Part shown: one piece after another, positions 1 to 6,285 of the stretch
Numbering within the stretch: the first letter of the stretch is position 1
Layout of the letters: every line of letters begins with the position of its first letter
DNA from: an uncultured Collinsella sp.
GTDB taxonomy: Bacteria > Actinomycetota > Coriobacteriia > Coriobacteriales > Coriobacteriaceae
Length of the DNA: 12,584 nt
Direction: 5' to 3'
Assembly (NCBI GenBank): GCA_958427975.1
Contig: CAUAEH010000055.1
Coordinates: forward strand, 1-12,584
Translations under genes and position numbers: made by a program
The notes under the pieces: model-generated
Database searches by the model: none
Told to the model about the DNA's origin: nothing
What the model saw: only the letters and a program-made list of their open reading frames with translations

Positions 1-27
1 GCCCTCGCGGCCTAGTCGCTATTTAGG

Positions 28-47
28 GCGTCCAAGATTTGGGACGC
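28..47 (-). other. small hairpin downstream of ridA
   Basis: GCGTCC and GGACGC form a 6-bp stem with an 8-nt loop, about 57 bp past the ridA stop codon on the minus strand. No clear U-tract follows in the minus direction, so it is a poor intrinsic terminator. Nothing else between 1 and 103 looks coding. Confidence 0.25.
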
Positions 48-103
48 AGTTCACACGCGCTGCAGGGTCTTTTTGCATGTCATGTTTAGTTGTGGCCAAC
101 GCC

Positions 104-481
104 TTAGAGAGCGGCAACGACCTCGATCTCGACCAGACCGCCAGCCGGAAGGGCGGCAACCTGGAAGGCGCTGCGCGCGGGGAACGGGGCCTCAAACTTG
201 GAGGCGTAGATCTCGTTCACGGCGGCGAAGTCGGCGATGTCGGCCAGGTAGACCGTGGTCTTGACGACATCGGCAAAGGTAGCGCCGGCAGCGGTCAGCA
301 GGGCCTCGACGTTGGCGAGGGACTGCTTGGCCTGGGCCTCGACGCCCTCGGGCATCTTGCCGGTCGCGGGATCGATGCCCAGCTGGCCGGACAGGAACAC
401 CATGTTGCCGGCCTGGATACCGGGGGAATACGGGCCGATGGCTGCGGGTGCGTTATCGGAAGACACGACGGTCTTGCTCAT
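104..481 (-). CDS. ridA: RidA family reactive enamine/imine deaminase
   Basis: The 125-residue protein has the normal length for the RidA (YjgF/YER057c/UK114) family. Archetypal RidA is a cytosolic trimer that hydrolyses 2-aminoacrylate and related enamines or imines released by PLP enzymes. Visible family features are GPYSP near residue 20 (Tyr18), SGQLGIDP at 31-38, the substrate-binding arginine in PARSAFQV (Arg103, equivalent to Arg105 of E. coli RidA), and the C-terminal LPAGGLVEIEVVA with Glu120. With the arginine and glutamate present, the archetypal activity is likely. The start at MSKTVV is chosen because AAGGAG lies 6 nt upstream and the family begins here; an in-frame extension to 556 exists but runs through a strong dyad. 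The gene is divergent from the U32 gene and stands alone on its strand within the window. The family call is firm; the exact substrate range is inferred. Confidence 0.95.
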   Translation of the reverse strand: MSKTVVSSDNAPAAIGPYSPGIQAGNMVFLSGQLGIDPATGKMPEGVEAQAKQSLANVEALLTAAGATFADVVKTTVYLADIADFAAVNEIYASKFEAPFPARSAFQVAALPAGGLVEIEVVAAL

Positions 482-515
482 GTTTTTCTCCTTACGATCA
501 ATTGAGAGAGCGTGA

Positions 516-561
516 GCGCGGTGTTCACACCGGGAGGCACAGTTCGGTCTGAACACCGCGC
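516..561 (-). repeat. 12-bp perfect inverted repeat in the ridA 5' region
   Basis: GCGCGGTGTTCA at 516-527 is the exact reverse complement of 550-561. Inside it, after a single C/C mismatch, ACCG (529-532) pairs with CGGT (545-548), leaving a 12-nt loop. With the promoter proposed at 571-599, transcription would begin just before this element, so it would be a stem-loop at the very 5' end of ridA mRNA, ending about 34 nt before the start codon. No U-tract follows on either strand, which argues against an intrinsic terminator. It could be an mRNA stabiliser, a binding site for a dimeric regulator, or a riboregulatory hairpin. Confidence 0.75.
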
Positions 562-570
562 TTGATTGGG

Positions 571-599
571 ATAGTACTCAAGGTTTCTGTTTGATGCAA
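571..599 (-). promoter_or_regulatory. candidate ridA promoter
   Basis: Read on the minus strand, TTGCAT (594-599) and TACTAT (571-576) are separated by exactly 17 bp, a sigma-70-like arrangement with a modest -35 and a fair -10. Initiation would fall near 564, immediately upstream of the long dyad. The -35 overlaps one copy of the TGCRAGAATATT direct repeat. Confidence 0.5.
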
Positions 600-625
600 G
601 AATATTATCAGCTTGCGAGAATATT
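595..625 (+). repeat. tandem 12-bp direct repeat, operator-like
   Basis: TGCAAGAATATT (595-606) and TGCGAGAATATT (614-625) differ at one base and start 19 bp apart. Each contains the palindrome AATATT. They cover the proposed ridA -35 region in the divergent ridA/U32 spacer, where a regulator acting on either gene would bind. No known regulator site is recognised. Confidence 0.45.
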
Positions 626-646
626 TTATCGCCCAACGGTTTCCCC

Positions 647-663
647 GAACCGCCGAACGGTTC
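647..663 (+). repeat. hairpin in the ridA/U32 intergenic region
   Basis: GAACCG (647-652) and CGGTTC (658-663) form a 6-bp stem with a 5-nt loop. A nearby CGGTT at 637-641 offers an alternative partner for the AACCG in the left arm. No T-tract follows. Function unknown. Confidence 0.35.
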
Positions 664-711
664 TCATGTGGAGCAGCCAGTCCAAGCTGCTGAAGACTTT
701 GTCCTGCTTAG

Positions 712-741
712 GCTGCGGGCGTCGCCCACCGCAGCGACGCC
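712..741 (+). other. overlapping alternative hairpins upstream of the U32 gene
   Basis: Two GC-rich stems compete for the same bases: GCTGCGG (712-718) with CCGCAGC (729-735), and GGCGTCGC (718-725) with GCGACGCC (734-741). The second dyad ends 2 bp before the TATACT box at 744, so it occupies the -35/spacer region. As DNA it may be an operator. As RNA it would matter only if transcription started further upstream. Confidence 0.4.
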
Positions 742-743
742 AC

Positions 744-749
744 TATACT
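744..749 (+). promoter_or_regulatory. candidate -10 box for the U32-RluA operon
   Basis: TATACT lies 32 bp upstream of the U32 start codon, giving a leader of roughly 25 nt with an AGGC/AGGA Shine-Dalgarno region. No good -35 hexamer is present 16-18 bp upstream; that space is filled by a GC-rich dyad, so an activator or an unusual promoter class may be involved. Confidence 0.45.
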
Positions 750-781
750 TTTGAATATCTGAGCATTTTGAAAGGCAGGAT

Positions 782-3274
782 ATGACCGCAACCGCCAGCC
801 GAACCACTAACCGCAGGCCCGAGCTTTTGGCCCCCGCCGGAGGCCCGGAGCCCTTTGCCGCCGCGCTCGCCGCCGGGGCAGACGCCATCTACTGCGGCAT
901 GGGCAGCTTCAACGCCCGCCGCAAGGCAACCAACTTTACCGACGAGGCCTTTGAGCAAGCCTGCCGCGCCGCGCATCTAGCCGGGTCGCGCGTCTACGTC
1001 ACGGTCAACATCGCCATCAAGCAGTCCGAGATGGGCGATGCACTGCAGCTCATTCATCGCTGCTCCACGCTGGGCGCCGATGCCTTCATTATCCAGGACT
1101 GGGGTCTGTTCTTTGAGGCCAAGCGCACCATGCCCGGCATCGAGACACATATCTCGACCCAGGCGAACATCCACGACGACCGCGGAACCCTTTGGTGCCG
1201 TGAGCAGGGCGCCGACCGCGTGACTCTCTCGCGCGAGCTCTCCATCGACGAAATCGCCGCCATTCACGACGCCGCGCCCGATGTGGACCTTGAGGTCTTC
1301 AGCCATGGCGCCATCTGCTTTTGCTACTCGGGCCTGTGCCTGCTGTCGAGCTTTGCCATGGCGGGACGATCGGCCAACCGCGGCATGTGCGCCCAGCCCT
1401 GCCGCCTGCCCTACGAGTTGATCGACGAGAACGGTCGCGCGCTCTCCCCTGCCGGTCGCGAGCGCGCGCTGTGCCCGCGTGACACCAACACCTCACAGCT
1501 TGTTCGCCATCTGTATGACGCCGGCGCCGCATCGCTCAAGCTCGAGGGCCGCATGAAGGCACCCGATTACGTGTACTCCATCGTTGATGTGTATCGTCAC
1601 GAAATTGACGACATGCTATCCGGAGCCGCCGTTGCCAAGGACGAGGAAGCCGCCCGCCAGCGCCAGCTCAAGCGCTGCTTTAACCGCGACTTTACGCACG
1701 CCTACCAGGATGGCACCTCGGGCGACGAGATGATGAGCTACGAGCGCTCCAACAACCGCGGCCAGATTGTGGGCACGGTGCTGGGCAGCCGTCTGGCCAA
1801 CCGCGATGTACGCGGACTCAAGCCCGACGACCGCCGTCGCCGCGCCGCCATCGCCCGCATTGAGCTGTTTGAGCCCGTGGGCAAGGGCGACCTGCTGGAG
1901 CTTCGTCACGATAACGAGTTTGACCAGTTCCTGACCACCATTGCCGCCGATGATGCCGCCGCGGGCGACATCATCGAGTGCCGCGTGCCCCGCAGCATGC
2001 CCGAGGGCTGCCGCGTGCGCGTGATTCGAAGCCAGGGCGCCATTGACGCCGCCGGCGCCGCGCTCAAGCGCGATGTGCTGCGCCGCCGCGCCGTAGACGT
2101 GTCCGTTGTGGCACGTCTGGGCGAGCCGTTTACTGTCACACTCACCTGCTGTGACAACCCCATGCTCACCGCCACCGCCACGGGCTTCATCGTCGAGGCC
2201 GCCAAGACCCGCGCCGTCGAGGCGGCAGACTTGGTTGAGCATGTGGGCCGTATGGGCTCCTCGCCCTTTGAGGCGGCGAGCTTTGACGTTTCGCTCGACG
2301 CCGGCTGCGGTATGGGCTTCTCCGCCGTGCACAAGGTGCGCGCCGCCGCCTGTAAAGCATTGGAGGAGGCCATTCTGGCGCCGTACGAGGAGCGCGCGAA
2401 AACGCTCGAGATTCCGGTGCTCGACAAATGTACGTGTCCCATGCCCGAGCACTACCGCGACGAGCCGCAGATCTGCGCCGCCGTCACCACGCTCGAAGCC
2501 GCCGAGGCAGCTCGTGCGGAGGGTGCAACGCGCATCTACATGACCACCGACGCGCTCGAGGCTGTCGGACTCTCCCCTGCCGATGCATTTGAGCAGGGTA
2601 TCGTGCCCGTACTCGACGAGGTCTGCCGCGCCGTCGACCACGAGCGCGTCGATCCTTGGATCAATGCCGGAGCCACCGTCGCCGTCGGCAATATCTCCGA
2701 GCTCGCCGTAGCCGCTCATGCCGGCGCCACGGTCGAGATTCGCTCTTGCCTGCCGGTGCATAACACGCCCTGCATGGAGGCGCTTGCCGAGCGCGGAGCC
2801 GGTGCGTTTTGGCTCTCGCCCGAGATCACGCTCGACGAGATCGTCTCGCTTGGCACCGCCGCGCCCGCAGCCCTGGGCATCACTGTGTTCGGCCGCCCGC
2901 GCGTTATGACGAGTGAGCACTGCATCCTGCAGGTGGCCAATGGCTGCATCCACGATTGCGCTAACTGCCGCCTGCGCGCCCGCAAGCTGTCGCTCAAGAA
3001 TATCGACGGCAAGGTCATGCCCGTACGCACCGACATCCATGGCCGCTCTCGCCTGTACGACGCCTACCCCATCGACCTCACGCCGCAGGTTCCTCAGCTG
3101 CTCGATGCCGGCGTGCGCCGTCTTATGGTCGACGGAACCCTGCTCGAGACCGATGAGATCGCCCGTGCCGTCGCTCGCGTCCGTCGCGCCGTCGAGGCAG
3201 CTCAAGCCGGCCGCAAGCCCGCCGCCCGCCTGCGCGGGGCGACCTCGGGCTGCATGTTTGTGGGAATTAGCTAA
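782..3274 (+). CDS. large U32-family protein, probable RNA-modification (RlhA/TrhP-type) enzyme
   Basis: This 830-residue protein is annotated in databases as U32 peptidase, but characterised bacterial U32 relatives (TrhP, RlhA, UbiU/UbiV) are prephenate- or Fe-S-dependent hydroxylation proteins. The N-terminal barrel begins with ELLAPAG (14-20). The U32 signature is EVFSHGAICFCYSGLC (171-186), followed by RGMCAQPC (200-207) and CPRDT (231-235). Cys179, Cys186 and Cys203 have the spacing I recall for the [4Fe-4S] ligands of UbiU, with Cys231 a likely fourth. A middle region of the kind called DUF3656 follows. The C-terminal domain carries a second cluster, Cys714, Cys722, Cys726 and Cys729, before a conserved MPVRTD and YPIDL region. 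Shorter U32 proteins of about 300-450 residues lack this tail. Start: ATG with AGGA just upstream. A pseudouridine synthase follows 15 bp on, which supports an RNA substrate. The family is certain; the reaction is inferred. Confidence 0.88.
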   Translation: MTATASRTTNRRPELLAPAGGPEPFAAALAAGADAIYCGMGSFNARRKATNFTDEAFEQACRAAHLAGSRVYVTVNIAIKQSEMGDALQLIHRCSTLGADAFIIQDWGLFFEAKRTMPGIETHISTQANIHDDRGTLWCREQGADRVTLSRELSIDEIAAIHDAAPDVDLEVFSHGAICFCYSGLCLLSSFAMAGRSANRGMCAQPCRLPYELIDENGRALSPAGRERALCPRDTNTSQLVRHLYDAGAASLKLEGRMKAPDYVYSIVDVYRHEIDDMLSGAAVAKDEEAARQRQLKRCFNRDFTHAYQDGTSGDEMMSYERSNNRGQIVGTVLGSRLANRDVRGLKPDDRRRRAAIARIELFEPVGKGDLLELRHDNEFDQFLTTIAADDAAAGDIIECRVPRSMPEGCRVRVIRSQGAIDAAGAALKRDVLRRRAVDVSVVARLGEPFTVTLTCCDNPMLTATATGFIVEAAKTRAVEAADLVEHVGRMGSSPFEAASFDVSLDAGCGMGFSAVHKVRAAACKALEEAILAPYEERAKTLEIPVLDKCTCPMPEHYRDEPQICAAVTTLEAAEAARAEGATRIYMTTDALEAVGLSPADAFEQGIVPVLDEVCRAVDHERVDPWINAGATVAVGNISELAVAAHAGATVEIRSCLPVHNTPCMEALAERGAGAFWLSPEITLDEIVSLGTAAPAALGITVFGRPRVMTSEHCILQVANGCIHDCANCRLRARKLSLKNIDGKVMPVRTDIHGRSRLYDAYPIDLTPQVPQLLDAGVRRLMVDGTLLETDEIARAVARVRRAVEAAQAGRKPAARLRGATSGCMFVGIS

Positions 3275-3289
3275 CCGAAAGGCTTACAC

Positions 3290-3949
3290 GTGAACGAAGA
3301 ACCTCAAGTCCTTTACTGCGACGCCTGGCTCATGGCCATCGATAAGCCCGCCGGCATGATCGTCCACGGCGACGGCACCGGCGAGCGCACGCTCACCGAC
3401 TACGCCAGCGACCTGCTGCTGGCGATGGGTGACGGCTTTGCCGCGACCGACATGCAGCCGCTCAACCGCCTGGACCGCAACACCACCGGCGTGGTGTTGT
3501 TTTCGCTCGACAAACAGACGCAGCCCGCCTTTGACCAGATGGTGATCGACCACGCCTTCGAAAAGCACTATCTGGCGCTGGCCGAGGGCAAGATCGACTG
3601 GAACGAGAAGCTCATCGACAAGCCCATCGCCCGCGACCGTCACGACAGCCGAAAGATGCGCGTCGGCGCCAGCGGCAAGCCGTCTCAAACTCGCGTGAAG
3701 GTGCTCAAACGTCTTAAGAGCCGTCGTGGCCTGCCCGCGCGCTCGTATATCGATGTCGAGTTGCTCACCGGCCGCAAGCACCAAATCCGTGTGCACCTGG
3801 CAAGCGAGCATCATCCCCTGGTTGGCGACGACCTGTACGGAACGCCGCGCCCCTGCGGCCTGATGCTCCACGCCCACAGCGTGTCCTTCACGCATCCCGT
3901 AACCGGCGAGCACATCCACATCGAAGCCCCCTGCCCCTGGGAGCCCTAA
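3290..3949 (+). CDS. RluA-family pseudouridine synthase without S4 domain
   Basis: The 219-residue protein isomerises a uridine to pseudouridine in rRNA or tRNA. The catalytic motif LNRLDRNTTG (58-67) is intact, with Asp62 as the nucleophile. The RluA-family blocks GRKHQIRVHLA (161-171) and HPLVGDDLYG (175-184) are also present. The protein starts directly with the catalytic domain; the N-terminal S4 RNA-binding domain of RluB/C/D-like enzymes is missing. It has the same length as E. coli RluA, which acts on 23S U746 and tRNA U32, but length alone does not fix the target. The start is GTG, with AAAGG 7 nt upstream; the next in-frame methionines are inside conserved sequence. It follows the U32 gene by 15 bp in one operon and ends before a hairpin shared with the convergent DeoR gene. 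The target nucleotide is unknown. Confidence 0.93.
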   Translation: MNEEPQVLYCDAWLMAIDKPAGMIVHGDGTGERTLTDYASDLLLAMGDGFAATDMQPLNRLDRNTTGVVLFSLDKQTQPAFDQMVIDHAFEKHYLALAEGKIDWNEKLIDKPIARDRHDSRKMRVGASGKPSQTRVKVLKRLKSRRGLPARSYIDVELLTGRKHQIRVHLASEHHPLVGDDLYGTPRPCGLMLHAHSVSFTHPVTGEHIHIEAPCPWEP

Positions 3950-3962
3950 AGTCTCCCGAAAA

Positions 3963-4057
3963 GGACGGGTTTATTTTGGCAGGCCTTATCTGGACAAACG
4001 TCAAAACCACCACAAAGGCTCCTGTCCCTTCGCGGTGGTTTTGGCCTTAGCCCGTCC
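3963..4057. terminator. nested hairpin between convergent genes, probable bidirectional terminator
   Basis: CAAAACCACC (4002-4011) pairs perfectly with GGTGGTTTTG (4034-4043), 10 bp. GGACGGG (3963-3969) pairs with CCCGTCC (4051-4057) outside it. The A/T runs sit inside the inner stem, so each strand has a GGTTTT stretch at the 3' side. It lies just past the plus-strand pseudouridine synthase stop and 8 bp from the minus-strand DeoR stop, the right place to terminate both. Confidence 0.6.
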
Positions 4058-4064
4058 CCTGCTG

Positions 4065-4811
4065 TTAGACCGTGATGACGTTGTCCATCGTCTGGTACTT
4101 GGCGGGCACCTCGCCCGCAGTGATGATCGTTGCATCGCGAAAGTCCGCAAACTTGACGGGCGCCACCATGCCAAATTTACTGGCGTCCGAGATTACGAAG
4201 CGTTTGGCGGTATGGCGCATCGAGACACGCTTGATCTGCGCTTCCTCGATATCCGGTGTGGTGAGACCTTGCTCGGCGGCGATGCCATTGGAACCCCAAA
4301 AGCCGCAGTTGAAGTTATAGCGGTCCAGAGTTGCCAAGGCATCGGGGCCGACGAGTGCCTCGGTCTCGGGCTTGAGCTCGCCGCCCAGCACAACGGTGCG
4401 CATGCCGCGCAGGACGAGATGCTGAGCATGGAGCACGGAATCGGTCACATAGGTGACGCCCTCAAGGCGCGGAAGATGCTCAATGAGCCTAAGCGTCGTG
4501 GAGCCCGAATCGATATACACAAAGCTATTGGGCTCCACCAGGGCCGCGGCACGGGCGCAGATGCGCTCCTTGTCGTCGTTATGGAGGTCACTGCGCTCAT
4601 TGAGCGTTAGGTCACGCGTCACGTGCGCGCGCTCAAGACTCGTCGCTCCGCCGTGGACCTTGGCGATGCGGTGCGCTCGGTCGAGCGTCTGCAGGTCGCG
4701 CCGAATGGTAGACGCCGTCACGCCCAGGGTATCGGCAAGCTCTGGCACAGTAACCGAGCCAGCCTGCTGCACCATCGACACAATCGCATTGAGCCTATCT
4801 TCCGCTAGCAT
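4065..4811 (-). CDS. DeoR-family transcriptional repressor
   Basis: The 248-residue protein has normal DeoR length and layout. An N-terminal winged helix-turn-helix spans about residues 3-57, with recognition segment LADTLGVTASTIRRDLQTL (25-43) and the family's KVHGGA (51-56). The C-terminal ISOCOT-like sensor domain has DSGSTT (101-106), VLGGEL (141-146), and the SNGI and GLTTPD blocks (174-187). Members bind a phosphorylated sugar or sugar derivative and release DNA. It is the second gene of an operon, 3 bp after a Gfo/Idh/MocA oxidoreductase; its Shine-Dalgarno sequence lies in the glutamate codons that end the upstream gene, so translation is probably coupled. It most likely represses its own operon through the YGCGC cluster at 6027-6074. 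The family is certain; the effector is not recognisable. Confidence 0.95.
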   Translation of the reverse strand: MLAEDRLNAIVSMVQQAGSVTVPELADTLGVTASTIRRDLQTLDRAHRIAKVHGGATSLERAHVTRDLTLNERSDLHNDDKERICARAAALVEPNSFVYIDSGSTTLRLIEHLPRLEGVTYVTDSVLHAQHLVLRGMRTVVLGGELKPETEALVGPDALATLDRYNFNCGFWGSNGIAAEQGLTTPDIEEAQIKRVSMRHTAKRFVISDASKFGMVAPVKFADFRDATIITAGEVPAKYQTMDNVITV

Positions 4812-4814
4812 CGT

Positions 4815-5894
4815 TTACTCCTCCTCGGGGTACACGACTCCCCAGTCGGCGCGAAGCTTGGTCATAAGCTCCATAACATCAGAAGCATAATCCAGCAGCT
4901 CGCGCTTGGAGTCATCGCCGGCAACGGCCTTCTCAAGATCGGCCATCTCATAGCAAAGGGCGTAAGCCTCGGTGCCGGCGTGGACCTCCTCGCGGTGGCC
5001 GTCCGCAGTCCACACGATGGTCGCGTGATCGGCACGCGGATACTCATTGACCTCGATATAGCACTTGTCAAAGCTGATGACCGAGCGCTTGGGCTGCTTG
5101 GAGTGGAGCGTGAGGCTCACAACACCCAGCTGCCGTTCGGCATTACGGCAGACGATGCCGCCCGCAACGTCAACGCCGGTCTCACAGGTGTTGCCCAACG
5201 AAACAACCTCAGCGGGCTGGCTTGCCATAAAGAGGCGCATGACGGACAGGGCATACACGCCAATGTCGAGCATGGCACCGCCAGCAAGGTTGCGATTGTA
5301 GAAACGATTGGTCAGGTCGCCGTACTCCTTGTAGCTGCCAAAGTTGAGCTGGGCGAGGTTCATGCGGCCAAACTCACCGGCATCCATGCGACGGCGCAGC
5401 TCCTGATACAAGGGCATGTGAAGCACCGTGGTGGCGTCCATGAGGACCACGTCATGCTCGTCGGCAATGGCACGGGCCTCGTCAAGCTCGGCGGAATTGA
5501 GGGTAATAGCCTTCTCGCAGAGCACGTGCTTGGCAACTGCCAGGGCCGCACGCAGATAGGTGATATGCGTGTTATGCGGCGTAGTGATATAGACTGCGTC
5601 AATGTTCGGATCGGCGTAGAGATCCTCGACCGTTTCATAGACCTTCTCGATGCCATATTGCTCAGCAAAAGCCTGAGCCTTGGACAGCGTGCGGTTGGCG
5701 ACGCCCGCGAGCTTGCGGCCGGCCAGCGCGAGGGACTGGGCCATTTGGTTGGCGATAACACCGCACCCGATCACTGCCCAGCGAAGCTCGGGAGCCGTAA
5801 AGATGTCGTTTGGGAACGGCTGATTCTGGACCGAGGCAAATGCCGCCTTAGCGGCTGCTTCGGCGTCGAGCGGAGCCTGTTTGGAATCTGCCAT
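4815..5894 (-). CDS. Gfo/Idh/MocA-family NAD(P)-dependent oxidoreductase
   Basis: This 359-residue cytosolic dehydrogenase probably acts on a sugar, polyol or related alcohol. About 35 residues precede the Rossmann fold, whose glycine motif is AVIGCGVIA (40-48). YITTPHNTH (102-110) and HVLCEKAITLN (123-133) continue the cofactor domain. The usual EKP motif reads EKA here: the lysine is kept and the proline replaced. The C-terminal GFO/IDH/MocA domain has GGAMLDIGVYAL (205-216), resembling the dihydrodiol-dehydrogenase-like branch, with Asp210 and Tyr214 as candidate active-site residues. The chosen ATG has AGGAGG 6 nt upstream. It is the first gene of a two-gene operon with the DeoR repressor. 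No transporter or kinase is adjacent, so the substrate cannot be inferred from context. Confidence 0.93.
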   Translation of the reverse strand: MADSKQAPLDAEAAAKAAFASVQNQPFPNDIFTAPELRWAVIGCGVIANQMAQSLALAGRKLAGVANRTLSKAQAFAEQYGIEKVYETVEDLYADPNIDAVYITTPHNTHITYLRAALAVAKHVLCEKAITLNSAELDEARAIADEHDVVLMDATTVLHMPLYQELRRRMDAGEFGRMNLAQLNFGSYKEYGDLTNRFYNRNLAGGAMLDIGVYALSVMRLFMASQPAEVVSLGNTCETGVDVAGGIVCRNAERQLGVVSLTLHSKQPKRSVISFDKCYIEVNEYPRADHATIVWTADGHREEVHAGTEAYALCYEMADLEKAVAGDDSKRELLDYASDVMELMTKLRADWGVVYPEEE

Positions 5895-6026
5895 GATGTG
5901 CCTCCTAAGTCATCGGAAGTCCTTCATTTCTAACAACCCTATATTCGCACAATTGCGCGCGTAACTGCTCGTGTTTGCGTGTTTATTTTCTTATCGGTCA
6001 TTATTTAGCCATAGTTGGCAAATGTT

Positions 6027-6074
6027 TGCGCGGTTATGCGCATTATCGCGCAAGGCTATGCGCGTAAATGCGCA
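6027..6074. promoter_or_regulatory. helically phased YGCGC operator cluster upstream of the oxidoreductase-DeoR operon
   Basis: Pentamers TGCGC/CGCGC begin at 6027, 6037, 6047, 6059 and 6069, so they are 10, 10, 12 and 10 bp apart and lie on one face of the helix. Adjacent copies form TGCGC-N5-TGCGC-type steps and, read as dyads, three TGCGC-N6-GCGCA palindromes. The segment 6026-6053 is symmetric at nearly every position, centred on ATGCGCAT. A further TGCGC lies at 5954-5958, nearer the gene. The location, upstream of an operon encoding its own DeoR repressor, makes autoregulation the simplest reading. Confidence 0.65.
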
Positions 6075-6168
6075 TGCGACGATCCTTATGAAACATAAAA
6101 GGGCGGAACACCATAGCCATAAAAGACAGAGTAGGCCGTATTACTCCACCCCTCTGGGGTCATCAGAC

Positions 6169-6248
6169 ATCAAAGGACCGTCCCAAACTGCCGGCAAAAA
6201 GGGAACGTCCCTATGTGCCGGCAGTTTGGGACGGTCCCTAAGTGCCGC
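6169..6248 (-). repeat. 27-bp-unit array A with 22-bp perfect inverted repeat
   Basis: Positions 6175-6196 are the exact reverse complement of 6216-6237, with a 19-nt loop. The same stretch is also a direct repeat: CGTCCC-type boxes start at 6179, 6206 and 6233, a strict 27-bp period, each followed by a sequence built on the palindrome TGCCGGCA or its remnant. Read on the minus strand, units begin GGGAC. No T-tract flanks the stem, so it is not a standard terminator. It resembles a REP/BIME or small MITE-like intergenic element. Confidence 0.8.
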
Positions 6249-6285
6249 TTTCGCTGAAGCCTATCCCAGATGGCCAGATATACAA

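Noticed and set aside
482..556. N-terminal extension of RidA by 25 residues
   Set aside because: The family starts at MSKT, a good ribosome-binding site precedes it, and the extension would translate the strong dyad.
2921..2968. Radical-SAM enzyme domain
   Set aside because: CX3CX2C spacing is present, but it is in the C-terminal tail of a U32 protein, without a radical-SAM barrel or glycine motif around it.
1616..3205. Minus-strand 529-codon open frame inside the U32 gene
   Set aside because: The opposite strand encodes a clear U32 protein with intact signature and cysteines; the antisense product is Gly/Ala/His-rich and unrecognisable.
6148..6160. ACCCC/GGGGT hairpin as a terminator
   Set aside because: The stem is only 5 bp and has no T-tract on either strand.
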